From Purshia tridentata (lineage: Eukaryota; Streptophyta; Magnoliopsida; Rosales; Rosaceae), in NCBI GenBank assembly GCA_003254885.1, contig QANT01003766.1, positions 1-42,108 on the forward strand: a DNA stretch of 42,108 bases, in the 5' to 3' direction. The notes beneath the pieces were generated by a model. The model was given only the letters and a program-made list of their open reading frames with translations. It searched no databases and was not told the origin of the DNA. Each line of letters opens with the position of its first letter. Position 1 is the stretch's first letter. The position numbers and the translations under genes are program-made. Below are positions 23,480 through 34,450 of this stretch, piece after piece.

Positions 23480-23921
23480 CATTTTACTTCAATTAAAAAC
23501 TAAAACTATTTATAACTCCGTGTGTTAAACTTGATTCATTCAAAACCTCCACCCTTATTAAAACTAATTTAAGATTCCCTATTAGAAACTAATCTCTCCT
23601 AAAACCTGCTAATATATATCAAAGTTTAACACTCATTTTTTTAATATTCTAATTTTACCCTTTTACTATATAACAAATTACAAATAAATTAATAAATTTT
23701 CATTTTACTTCAATTAAAAACTAAAACTATTCATAACTCCGTGTGTTAAACTTGATTCATTCAAAACCTCCACCCTTATTAAAACTAATTTAAGACCCCC
23801 TATTAGAAACTAATCTCTCCTAAAACCTGCTAATATATATCAAAGTTTAACCCTCATTTTTTTAATATTCTAATTTTACCCTTTTACTATATAACAAATT
23901 ACAAATAAATCAATAAATTTA
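23480..23921. repeat. Tandem duplication, two 221-bp copies
   Basis: Copies 23480-23700 and 23701-23921 begin CATTTTACTTCAATTAAAAA and are almost identical, with a handful of substitutions. They lie about 190 bp upstream of the putative TATA box of the lysine-rich gene. High identity suggests recent unequal exchange or replication slippage. Confidence 0.95.
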
Positions 23922-23973
23922 AAAATTAAAAATTTTAAAAATGAGAATTTGTAAGGAAATTTCTTTTTTTTTT

Positions 23974-24453
23974 AGAGTACTTTATTAATAAGCTACAACT
24001 TATCATACTATTTAGTTTTAAGCCACAACAAATATAGTTCTTTATTAATAAGCCACAAAATATATTTTTAAGCACAAAAAAAAATTCAGCTATAAATATA
24101 TAAAAACAAAAAACAAAAAATTCTTAAGAAAAAAATTAAGTAAAGTGTAATTCTACGAAATTATAAAGTGTAACTTTTAAAATATGACGTTAGAACAAAA
24201 AAATTAAATCAAAGTGTAACTCAATAAAAACCTAAAACTAAATTTTAAATTCAATAAGAATTACACTTTAGTAATGAAAGAATTACACTTTAAATCATAA
24301 TAGTATGAGTTATACTTTAAATTATGACAGTATGAATTACACTTTAAAAAATATTAGTCAAATTGAAAATCATCTAATCTTATATACTTTAAATTATGAC
24401 AGTATGAATTACACTTTTAAAAATATTAGTCAAATTGAAAATCATCTAATCTT
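23974..24453 (+). repeat. Dispersed repeat, copy A, with an internal 72-bp tandem duplication
   Basis: Starts AGAGTACTTTATTAATAAGC and contains AAAATTCTTAAGAAAAAAAT, TAAAGTGTAATTCTACGAAA and several AATTACACTTTAA words. The same order is found at 41677-42050. Within copy A, 24311-24382 and 24383-24453 are tandem 72-bp units that share ATGACAGTATGAATTACACT. No coding capacity. Confidence 0.85.
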
Positions 24454-26725
24454 TTGATTGTTAATAAATAACACATAATCTATAATATACAATTTTGGTG
24501 ATACACTACTAATATTAATAATATTGAGACTTTTTAAAATAAAAACCTTACACATATTGTCCTTCCATCTTGGATGTATGGTATAGTAGTGCATGTATAC
24601 TAATGCTTGCAAGTTTGGAGTTGTAGCTCTCGTGCCTTGAGTTTACGTCAAAGTCTTCCCTCATTTTTAATAGTTGAGAAAATAAATAAATTAGAAGTGG
24701 GTGGTGTATGCGTATGTGAAACACTTAGAAACTTCAATCTGAATTGCGTTGTTTTTCTCCTCCCCCACCAACTTTGACGAAAACGTTATTTTTGGTTCCT
24801 ACCGAAGGATGTCCATTTTTATTGTCATTTGATCAACATAAATAATGGCTTAGAAATAAATAAATTAAATGTATGGCTTTATAACTTAACTGGAATTAAT
24901 TTAATGGCTTATCACTAATTTATTCTTTTTTTTATTACATCTCTTCCTAGAATATAGAATTGGTTTAGTGGAGGCGTCAACCTTAAACCCTATTTACATA
25001 AACTCCATCAAATTGGGTATTTATTCTATTGAAACCTTTTATTCAATTATTTGTAAATATATGGCCTTTCATTATATACCCTTTTGAACATGAATATGAG
25101 AGTATAAAAGAATTGTAAGTATTAGAGGATTTTGAGAGAGTTTCTATATAAATAGCTGTTTAAACAAATTTTATATGTAATTCGGAGGCTTAAAAATTAA
25201 GCATTATAAGAATTATTATTTTTCAAGTGTTCCAATCAAAGATATTATGTCACTTCTGTCATAAATTATGTTAAAAATTGATCATGTTTCTTAATTCTTC
25301 TACAAAATTAGTAATGTTAATAATGACATTAAATATGGGAATATATTGCTCAACAAAATATGAGATCAATACACAAAAAATCAATAAAAATTGATTGTTC
25401 TCATATCTTTCTATTTTCGAGCAAGTTGTAATATTTTTCGAAAAAAGAAATATAGTTGCTTATTCTTTGATTTGACCTTGTATTTTAAAATCCATTCAAA
25501 ATTATTAGATATTAAGAGAAAATTAAAAGTTTCAAAGAAAATGTCAATTTTTTTTGCCGAATGAAAGTGTCAAAATATTTTTCAAACAAGCTGAGTATTT
25601 TAATAAATTAAGTTTTAACATATATATGGTCAGTAAATGATGAAAAAAAAAGAAAGAGGTGTTGAATAAATCAGAAGCGCGATGCTAAATTGATATTTAA
25701 TGTTCGACAGTAACTTTGTAATGACACAATCAATGATAAGTTAATAACTATACATATATATAATAGCTATATTTTATCTGAGTAAAAATAAAATTATAAC
25801 CTAAATAACCTAACATAAACAACCCAATAGCTCATGTTAATTCTCTCGAAGTAAATCGAAAAAATGAAATATAGTCCTTAACATTAAACTCCCTAGTCCT
25901 TCCTTAACTTCTCATCAACCACTTAATTTATATATGGAGAATATTTGTCAACGTTAAAGTGTGTGAAGTAGTAGACAGCACGCGCTGTGGACGCGGGTGT
26001 GGGGAGGAAAACCCCGGGTCCAAAAAGGAGTTTTAGTGTGAAAAGATATTTGGGTAAATGCTAAAGCACATGCGGGCGGTTTGGTTCCCTTGAGCATGTC
26101 TCCTTTTTCCTACTATGGTGGCATCTTCAGGTGGCACCACCCTAGCCTATCACACTCTCTATCTGTCCATACACGTGTCGCTTTATCACTCCCCCAAAAA
26201 CCAAAAGATAATTGACTATCCACACCGACTCAAAAAGGACTCTCTGGCCACTGCATATGTTGTCTAACTGTCCTATTTTGCACACGCCAATCAAATTGGT
26301 ATGTTTTCTTGCATACATGGCCAAATGGTGCATAACCCAAACTTTTACGAGCCAACAAACTTTGCTTGCCATGCGACTTTTCGCTTGCTTAATGAGTTGG
26401 TATATGCCCAAATGGATTGGGTCTTGATTTTTGTAAGAGTAAATTACAAGTGATTGCCTCAAGTATACACTTTATTTTTTAATATCTATTACATCTCTCT
26501 CAACTTATTCGTCGACAAGATCGTTAACTGCCTATGTGGCATTTCTTCGAAAAGATTATTAACCGTTTACGTGACATACTGACATGACGAAAATATCATC
26601 ACTTAATTATAAATTTGCCATGTGTACTAATCAGAGTTAAGTATAGTTAACTATTTGAATTTAATATATAATATTATTATTATTATGACAGTAAAAAGTG
26701 ATTTAGAAATAAAACAAACAAAAAA
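24454..26725. other. Intergenic sequence; higher-GC patch at 25975-26440
   Basis: Mostly AT-rich sequence with no gene. The patch from about 25975 has distinctly higher complexity and includes ACACGTGTC at 26171-26179, a G-box/ABRE-like palindrome. It resembles an upstream regulatory or old gene-derived region, but the frames there (for example a 106-codon minus-strand frame) show no domain. I cannot assign it. Confidence 0.4.
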
Positions 26726-26729
26726 CTAA

Positions 26730-27326
26730 AGCCCCGTTTGGATAAGGGGTGATTTGGATTTGGATTTAGATTTGAGCTCTCCAAATCCAAATCCACCTAT
26801 TTGGAATAATTTAAAAGAGTGTATTTGGATTTGAGAGGACTAAATCCATGAATTTCAAATACTTTCTCCAACTAGGTATTTGAAATCCCACCATCTTACT
26901 CTCTCTCTTTCCCTCACCTCCGGCCACAATTGCCAGCGTCCACCATCCACCACCCTTCGGCGATTTTTCCGGCCACCACCGGTGACTTTCCGGTGACTTT
27001 TCCGGCCACCTCCGGCAACTTTCCTACAACTTTTTCGGCCACCTCCGGCAACTTTCCAGTGACTTTTTCGGCTACCCTCCGGCGACTTTTCCGGCCACTC
27101 TCCGGCGAATTTTCTGGCCACATTCCGACTACTTTTTTTATTTTTAATCATATATTTCAATTCTTAAATTGTCAAAAAAAAATTGAAATACTTTGTGAAA
27201 TCCTCACCTTTAAATTTTGTATCCAAACAATAGAATTTCAAATCTAGGGATTTTAATTTCATGGATTTCAAATGCATAAATTTGAAATCCAAATCCAAAT
27301 CCAAATTCAAGAATCCAAACGGGCTC
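26730..27326. mobile_element. PIF/Harbinger-like (Tourist-type) element
   Basis: Inverted ends AGCCCCGTTTGGAT and, reverse-complemented, GAGCCCGTTTGGAT. Subterminal GGATTTGGATTT words also mirror each other. CTAAA flanks both sides (26726-26730 and 27326-27330); within it TAA would be the 3-bp duplication of PIF/Harbinger elements. The interior lacks a transposase. The family call follows from the xxGCCCGTTTGG end and TAA; the alternative is another superfamily with a 5-bp duplication. Confidence 0.6.
26920..27132. repeat. CCGGC-rich minisatellite inside the Harbinger-like element
   Basis: Imperfect repeats built from TCCGGCGACTTTTCCGGCCACC-like units (about 15-35 base spacing), strikingly GC-rich against its surroundings. 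Frames through it read as Pro/Thr or Gly/Lys-rich repeats and are not believed to be genes. Confidence 0.7.
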
Positions 27327-27330
27327 TAAA

Positions 27331-28079
27331 GTGAAAACCAATCAGCTCCTAACCCAACAGGCCCAACCCGCAAAACCCCACCCCTTCCATCTTTTCGGTG
27401 GCTTTTCTGTTGGCGCCGCGACCCCTGCCTGGACTCTCCGGTCACCGCTTTCCCTTGCTCTCTTTTTCTTCCTCTCTCTTTCTCTATGGTTTCTTTTTCT
27501 CCAAGTAGGTATTGTTCTATTGCATGAGTCTTCATATTGGAGTAAATTTTAAAGTGAACAATTTGATTGAAATGGGAAGGAAATATCAAATCTGAGATAA
27601 TTATTTCTGTTTCATAACTTCGATATAAGCATGCAAGGTAGAGGGAATGTTTACTGAGTGAATGTGATGTACCAGCAAGTAGTATTGGGTTGGGAAAGAA
27701 GACATTGAACGGATTGGATTTAGGTGCATTTTATCTATGATTTAGAAATGGGATATTATGGTTGCATGTGTGCATAGTAATTGCATGTGTTAACGCACAA
27801 GGAATGAAATTGCAATTTCATTTAAGATACACATTAATTATATGCGTGTAGCTTGAGCGCTTTTTAATTAATTAAATCTTGTCAATGTCAATTTGAAAAC
27901 CATCACCAAACCGTAATAGCCTAAAACTGAAGGTGCGGTATATCGAAAATCTCCGTTTGGATTGGTTTTCTAGACTCAACATTATTTTATAAGTCCAAAA
28001 TTTTAAAACATATTGATTATTTTTTGAAAAGTGAGTCTATAATGTAAATTTAGAACATTATACATGATTGTATGTGTGA
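27331..28079. other. Intergenic sequence
   Basis: No supported gene or element. The first 150 bases are C/T-rich with CGCCGCGACC-type words similar to the preceding element. Confidence 0.4.
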
Positions 28080-28482
28080 TGCAGCGTAAGAGACAAAAGT
28101 TTACAAGTGTAAACCTAAAAGAACAAGAAACCTAAAGTTCACCAAGAAAATTGAGAGAAAACTCAAAATTTTATTGAATAATTGTCGAAAGTCCTAACAT
28201 CAACTTAGAAAAATCCTTAAATACATTTTTATGAAACCCTAGGGCTAAACGATCACATAATTCAGGCCTATGGGCTAAAAAAAACCCAAATAAAATAAAA
28301 CAAAAAATAAATAAAATGGTCCGAAACTTCAAATGCAATTTTGAGGCCTTAAACGACCTCAGATGCCCATATTTAGGCTCAGGAGCAAAGTCTAACAAAA
28401 ATAATTTCTCTATATTTCGACACTCAAGCTGCTCTTCAAACTGAATCATCATCCGTTCTACATCAATGTGATGCATACCACT
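28080..28482 (-). mobile_element. Possible LTR fragment, minus strand
   Basis: On the minus strand, GGTTTCATAAAAATGTATTTAAGG (about 28220-28243) looks like a core promoter. A leader ending CTCTTACGCTGCATCACAC follows. Upstream in the same sense is a frame of about 100 codons without a domain. The layout fits the end of a Gypsy-type element but has no matching partner in the window. Confidence 0.3.
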
Positions 28483-28982
28483 ATATGAACTAATTTTGCT
28501 CTAATTATATAATGAAACATATAAAAAATAATATATTATTAATTGATATAAATATTCGGTTTGGTTTGGTTTAACCGAAGATTTGAGATAATGAAACATA
28601 ACAAATCTGAAATTTACAATTTGGTTTGATTTTTAAACCGCTCAATTAAAAAGTAATAAAAAAATGGATCCAAATCAATTCATCGATCGGTTTGGATTGG
28701 TTTGTATGTTTATCGATTTCAATGTCCACTGCTTTAGTATCCTTAATGTTAAAAATATATGAAAATATATAATACGTTTATCAAAATAATTGCATTAGGG
28801 CATATTGAAACATGTCGACTATGCGTAGAACGATTTTATTTTATTTTATGTTTCTCTTTTTGTTTTTAATTTAATAGAACTTTTTGGAAGGTAAATAAGT
28901 TTTTCTATCATATTTAATTATTTTTTTTCTCTCATGATTAACTGTGGTAATGTAAAGGAGAGATGAGATGTGTAGAACAGTC
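28483..28982. other. AT-rich intergenic sequence
   Basis: Contains TTTGGTTTGGTTTAACCG-like words around 28555-28700 (GGTTTGGATTGGTTTG at 28688), probably an old repeat. No gene. Confidence 0.4.
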
Positions 28983-29600
28983 TAGTGGCGGATCCATTGC
29001 CAAAGTAAGGGGGTCGGGCGACCCCCCAACCACCAGACCATTTAGTCATTAGCAGCCTTTCTGTGTGGACGGCGACCCCCCAAGACTTGAGACAATAACC
29101 TCCAACGTTGGACGATGACCCCCCAACGCCGGATGATGACCTCTCCCACAAGCCCACATTTCGTTCTCCTTTGTTATTCTCCTCTGCTAACCTTGTTCTG
29201 CTTCTTTCACTTTTTTCTTTTTTTTATTGTTTCCAACCTAGTCATTTTGTTTTGCTTAATTTGAGTTTTGTACAAATTTATGGGCTGGGCTTATTATGTA
29301 TAAGCTCAAGTTTAAAATTAGGTTGTCATGGGGTTAAACTTTTTTAAAATATGTGATCGATCTTTCCATGGATGGATTCAAAATTTATATATATATATAT
29401 ATATTTTTTTATAAGTGAAATTAGGGCTTAATTTTAAATTTTGGCTTAAATCTTCCAAAAGTTAGAGCTGGGCTCTATTATTGTATATAAATCCCAAGTA
29501 TGTGGTGATACTTACAAAATTTCACCGCCGCTTCACGACATTGGCTGGAAAAGTATCTTAATTTTGACCCCCCAAATTAAAAATTTTGAATTCGCCACTG
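28983..29600. mobile_element. Non-autonomous hAT-like element
   Basis: Ends TAGTGGCGGATCCA and, reverse-complemented, CAGTGGCGAATTCA, the widespread plant hAT end type. Flanks GAACAGTC (28975-28982) and GAACAATC (29601-29608) agree at 7 of 8 bases, an aged 8-bp target duplication. Next to the ends are C runs in mirrored orientation (GGGCGACCCCCCAA and GACCCCCCAAATT). No transposase remains in the 618 bp. Confidence 0.75.
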
Positions 29601-29790
29601 GAACAATCAGTAAATTTTTTACACTGATGGATGTGTGTACACGTACATAATTAACATTTGACTTAATTTATTTTAGGTGTATTCCCAATTATGAAACTTA
29701 TATTTTTTCTCATTCGAGAGATTTTAATGGATTTTCATAGAATCTATCAAAATTCAATGAGAATCAATTCTCATGGCCTTTGTTATTTAG

Positions 29791-30520
29791 GCTTAGTTTG
29801 GTATTGATGTGAAGAAATTGCTATGAAGTAAAGTCAACTACAAATTGAAGCAGTTGAGTGTTTGGTAAACTATGTTTTCAAAAGTTCTATGAGTGTAAAA
29901 TGCAGTATAAAGTTGTTTGGTAAATTATAATGTAAAATTATTATAATTGATTGTTTATAATTACTAAAATATACATGATACTGAAAAACGTTTTTGACTT
30001 ATTTGTTTAGTAAAAATTAGTATGCATATGATGGAGATGAAATCAGGTGGTGCGATGGTTCTGTGTATTATGTGCCTCTCTATATCCAAGAGCAATGAAA
30101 AATAAAGAATGGAGAAATACGCTTGAGCAATGAGTGTAAGTCAATGCTTGAGATATTTTCTTTTGTCATTTTGTAAAAAAAAAAAATTGAAGATATATTG
30201 GGTATGAAAAATTTTTAAAAACGATAGTGAGTCACAATAGTTTTTGGGTTTCTTACCAAACACCAAAACTATTGTGAGTGATTTATGCTTAGTTTGGTAT
30301 TGCAATGAGAAAAACTGCAGAGAAGTAACACAGTAATAAAATAGAACAATTGTGAAGTAATGTCAGCTGAGTGTTTAGTAAACTATGTTTTCAAAAATAC
30401 TGTGAGTAAAAAAAAAGTATGATGGTGTTTGATAAATTATAATGTAAAACTGCTATGATCATTAATAACCACTAAAATGGATATAATGTTGAAAGTTTTT
30501 TTGACTTATTTATTTAAAAA
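29791..30520 (+). repeat. Two direct copies of a MITE-like repeat flanking a short hairpin
   Basis: Copy 1 from 29791 and copy 2 from 30287 both begin GCTTAGTTTGGTATTG and share GTAAACTATGTTTTCAAAA, AAATTATAATGTAAAA and TTTTGACTTATTT over about 225 bases. Between them TCACAATAGTTTTTGG (30232-30247) pairs with CCAAAACTATTGTGA (30263-30277). The same CACTCACAATAGTTTTTGG word recurs at about 32625-32643. Confidence 0.75.
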
Positions 30521-31336
30521 AAAAAGCATTTTATTAGTTTATAATTTCAGATAATTACCATTAAACTCGTTTTGGGCTTGTCATTCCCTCAAAAGTCCAC
30601 TTTTTTTATTGGGTTCCTAGCAAGTCCACTTGATTTTTATCAAGTCCACACTTTAATCTCTACCGGTTCATAATCTAATTTTTTATCTTTTTCCGTCTCT
30701 CTCCGTCTCTTTGTGCCTCTCATTGTTAGTCACTTTCATTGTCTCTACTTATACTCACATGAACTGAGCCTCTTCTCCGTACATAACTAGCAAACCAGCA
30801 CAGACAGCACCATAACCACCCAGCTCTCCAAGCCATAGCAATTAATAGCAAATCAATTCAAACCCATATTATTAGCTGCCGATTAATTATCAGAGCCTCT
30901 GCCTTGCATATAGTCACCACTACAAGTGCATCGCCACCAAGCTTGGTTTTATCACCGAACAATTGGTTCTTCTTCTTTGATTTGAGATTTCTTCCAAATT
31001 TTGTTGTTTTGAATCAAAGGCAAAAGCCATAAACTTTGTTTATTTGGGTGCCAAAGAGATGGTCTAAGCCAAGCAGTTGTTTACTTTGGTAGAAAAATCA
31101 TCATTTTATTTGATTTGACTATTTGCTAAGCGGTGGTCTATTTGTTTATTCAATTGTTAATGTTGTGCATCTGCAATTGACATGTGGTTATTTCTAAGCA
31201 AAGTTTCTTATTATATTTAGTGTCCCTGGGCCTTAAATGTAGGAAGATAAAATAGGATGAGATTCTATCCATTAATAATTTGGTAAATTCTTTTTTTTTT
31301 GGTATAAAATCAACAAACAATTCATTTAAATGATTA
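30521..31336. other. Intergenic sequence
   Basis: No gene. A higher-complexity stretch at about 30690-31000 (CTCTCCGTCTCTTTGTGCCTC and following) resembles plant transposon interiors or 5' leaders but contains no supported frame. Confidence 0.35.
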
Positions 31337-31479
31337 TTTCTGCTGGACAGTAACAATAAGGTGATTATTACTATTTAAAAGTAATAATAAGATAATTGTT
31401 ACTGTTCGACAGTAATAATAAGGTGATTGCTACTGTCTGACAGTAACAATAATAATGTTAATGTTCGATAGTAACAATA
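31337..31479. repeat. 31-bp tandem array with a palindrome in each unit
   Basis: About five units start at 31337, 31368, 31399, 31430 and about 31458. The clearest unit is TTACTGTTCGACAGTAA followed by TAATAAGGTGATTG. Each unit carries the dyad TTACTGTYBRACAGTAA in more or less complete form, so neighbouring units can also pair. An isolated half-degenerate unit (TTATTGTCTAACAGTAA) lies at about 31627-31643. Confidence 0.85.
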
Positions 31480-31649
31480 CTCTAGATATGGGAAAAAAAG
31501 AAAAAGAAAAAAACAAACTTCTATTTTTTGTTTTATGCTATTTTTTATTTGTTTTTACCAAAAAAAAAAATTGTATAATTTATATAAGTTGCTTTATTTT
31601 TGAATTTTTTTGCAAAATAAGAATTGTTATTGTCTAACAGTAATAATTT

Positions 31650-32787
31650 TCAAAAGTACTGTAGCATGCTATAGCAAAGCTGCTACATGTAGCACTTTGG
31701 TTTTAAAAAGTGGGCCGACAAGGATATATGCTTCCTTGCTTGGGCTTAATGAATAGGAAAAGTGTCCAAATAGACTTATCAATCAATAACCCTTATAATT
31801 TTTTGTTTACAAATTTATATTAGCATTAAAATTTTAAACCACAAAACAAAATTATTAAATAAGTATGCATATTATTTTTTTAGAATATTATAATTTTAAT
31901 GTTGCAAATAAAATATCATAATTAATAATATCTATATAAAATAGCTATATTAAATTAAGGCTATTTATTATTTTTGCCCCTTGAAATATACTTCTTTTTC
32001 ACTTTACCCTCTAAAAGTTAAATCTTTCAACTTTGCCTCCCGAACTTTGTATCACAATAGTAAATCCTCCTACTTTGCCCCTTTGAACTCAACTTCATCC
32101 ATTTTTTATTTCAACTTTGGCCCGACTTTTGACTCATCAAATTTTCACCAAAATCAATAATTTTATGCTCATTTTGAAGCTATGAATTTTCTCTTTATAA
32201 TTATATAAAAATCACGCAAAACGGAGCTCTAGACCTCCAGATAATAAATAGAGTTGAAGGTGTAAATGAGAGTGTAAAGTTCGGAGGATAAAGTAGGAAA
32301 ATTAAAGTTTCAGGGAGCAAAGTGAAAAAAAGAGTATACTTCAGTAGTAAAAATAATAAATAACCTTAAATTAAAGTACGTTCACCATCATATACATATT
32401 ACATACATATAAGTTAGCATAAAGTGAGCCGTTTTGTTAAAAAATGAGGATAATGGTTGTCATTTTATTAAAAAGTGCAGATAGATTGGATAAAAAAATT
32501 TGGTCACAATTGTCACTCATTATAATTTTGAAAAATAGGTTTCTAGCTGTAATGAATATTTAGTGAGTGACCTCAAATACTTACTATAGTCTTTAAATTT
32601 GTTACCTAACTCTAAAATTGTTGTCACTCACAATAGTTTTTGGATGTCTCACCACAATCTCAAACGAGACCTATATTGTTACTCACAACAGCTTTTAGAT
32701 GCTTCACATAATTCCAAATTGGACCTTAAACAAAAGGAAAATGCTTGGGTCCTCAAGCCCACAAAAAATCATAGTTCTGTCGTATCC
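31650..32787. other. AT-rich intergenic sequence with weak inverted similarity
   Basis: No gene. Words such as TTTGCCCCTTGAAATATACTTC (31971-31992) and GGGAGCAAAGTGAAAAAAAG with AGTATACTTCAG (32312-32344) are partly inverted versions of each other, suggesting another MITE of about 380 bp at roughly 31960-32365. Confidence 0.45.
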
Positions 32788-33002
32788 GTTTAATTTTTAG
32801 ATCACCTAATAAAGATTATCTCTACAAAAAATCAACTCAATCGGAAATCGTTTGGTTGTACAACTGTTAACGAATAAATATAAAGTCATAGTTAAAAGAC
32901 CACACCATATATCTATTTGTTAATAGTTATACAATCAAACGATTTCGGATTGAATTGATTTTTTTAAGAAATGATCTTTATTAAGTGATCTAAAAATTAA
33001 AC
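32788..33002. mobile_element. Best-preserved foldback MITE of the 6.0/9.1 kb family
   Basis: Almost perfect inverted repeat of 215 bp. The left arm is GTTTAATTTTTAGATCACCT... and the right arm, reverse-complemented, is GTTTAATTTTTAGATCACTT.... Arms of about 95 bases continue through AATAAAGATYATYTCT, AATCAAYTCAATCSGAAATCG and TTTGRTTGTAYAACT to a loop around 32886-32908. No reading frame; no clear target duplication. Confidence 0.85.
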
Positions 33003-33313
33003 AGTTCTGATCTTAAGTCGATAAAACGGAACTATAATTTTTTGAGAACTTGAAGACAAAATTAGTCCTCAAGCTTGAGGACACAAGTATTGTTTTAAAC
33101 AAAATCCATCCAAATCTACTAAAATCTATTACTTAATGAGTTTTTGAGAATACTTAAATTTTATTGAAATCTATTAAAATCTGAGTTGAAGACACGTATA
33201 TTTTGATAGGATGTATTAAAATTCGAATTGGGGACACCCTTTCAAAATTGGTTAAGGTACAACTATACGAAGCAGGTGATCCAATCTCCCTCTTGACTTG
33301 TACCGTTGTAAGC

Positions 33314-33423
33314 TATAAAAACCCCAACATATTTACTCGGTGTCGACCTCATTCCCTATCGTGAGTTTTAGCTTAAACCCTAGCCGTTCCATTACAGTTC
33401 TTCGTCCCCATTTTCTCTCTGAG
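33314..33423 (+). promoter_or_regulatory. TATA box, transcription start region and first 5'UTR exon of GRP4-like gene
   Basis: TATAAAA at 33314-33320 predicts a start near 33345. The leader contains AAACCCTAG (33375-33383), a telo-box common in plant genes for translation and RNA handling, and a second AAAACCCTAA lies just inside the intron at 33437. The exon ends TCTCTGAG|gtaaag. The 5'UTR intron 33424-34419 ends ttggtcag|GTTCTAGG, placing 31 more leader bases before the ATG. A leader intron often raises expression in plants. Confidence 0.7.
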
Positions 33424-34450
33424 GTAAAGCCCTTCCAAAACCCTAACTCTCTCTCTCTCTCTCTATGTATGTATTCTACCAGTGTTCATCATTTTCATAG
33501 TTTATATAATCCGTTTTTGTTTACTTTGATTTCTTTTCCGGGAATATTAATATGGGTGTGGTCTGGGTTTTAGGTCTTATTCTCTGAGTGGGATGATGAT
33601 CTATGGCTTCTGTTTTGTGGTACTTTTCTGTTATTTGTTGAGGAAAATGGGAAAACTTAATACTCTCAGAAATGGAAAAGGGAACACTTTTTTTCTTTGA
33701 TTTATGGGGTAGTAGATAAAAGGAGGTAGCTGTGTGAAACACTTGGGATAAAGGATTTGTTTCTATTTCTTTTTTATGGAATGAAATACTAAGATTTTGT
33801 GATCCAAATAATTTTTTGTATTTGTCTGATTTTGTTTGGGGTGCATGAGAAATCGGAACACTGTATTCATTGTCTCGGTGGAGTCTATTACTGAAGTCTC
33901 TGAATTGTGTTTATTAAAGAAACATGTTTGTGGCATTAAATATTTTTCCAGATTTAATTTTCGTTCATAGTAATATTTTATTTACCAAAAGAAAAATAGT
34001 TTGCCAAATTTTGGTGTTTCTGTAGACGAAAAATTGAACTGGGATATTATGATAGAATTGGTTTCTTGTTCAGGTTAGATACGTTCTGTTCTGTTTGGGA
34101 ATATTCACTGGTTATTGCAGAGTGTGCTTTCTTGTTAATGCATTCATATTCAAGTTTTCCTACTACTGGTGTTAATATTATTAATGGAATGATGAAAGTT
34201 ACCTTTATATGAAAACATATATATTTTCTTTTGTGTAGTCATGTGGCTTTAGTTTTGAGCGAGTTTCATGTTACGGCAGTAAGTTTTTTTGTTACCAGGA
34301 AGTGGTTTTTCACACTTTGCATGTTTGCTTGGGTTCATATGTTTTTACTTTTCTATGCGTATTCATGGTAATTTTTTTGCTGCGGTTTTTGTGGTGATGG
34401 TGGTGGTGTTGTTGGTCAGGTTCTAGGAAGACCAGCAGTCAACTTTCCAA

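Noticed and set aside
26142..26462. A 106-codon minus-strand frame
   Set aside because: No recognisable domain; odd composition and no supporting context, although the surrounding patch is listed as a finding.
26855..27247. Repeat-containing frames on both strands
   Set aside because: Translations of the CCGGC minisatellite inside a DNA transposon.
28171..28476. A 101-codon minus-strand frame
   Set aside because: Hydrophobic stretch from AT-rich DNA; better explained as retroelement non-coding sequence.
31337..31479. A CRISPR array
   Set aside because: Units are contiguous without unique spacers and the DNA is nuclear plant sequence.
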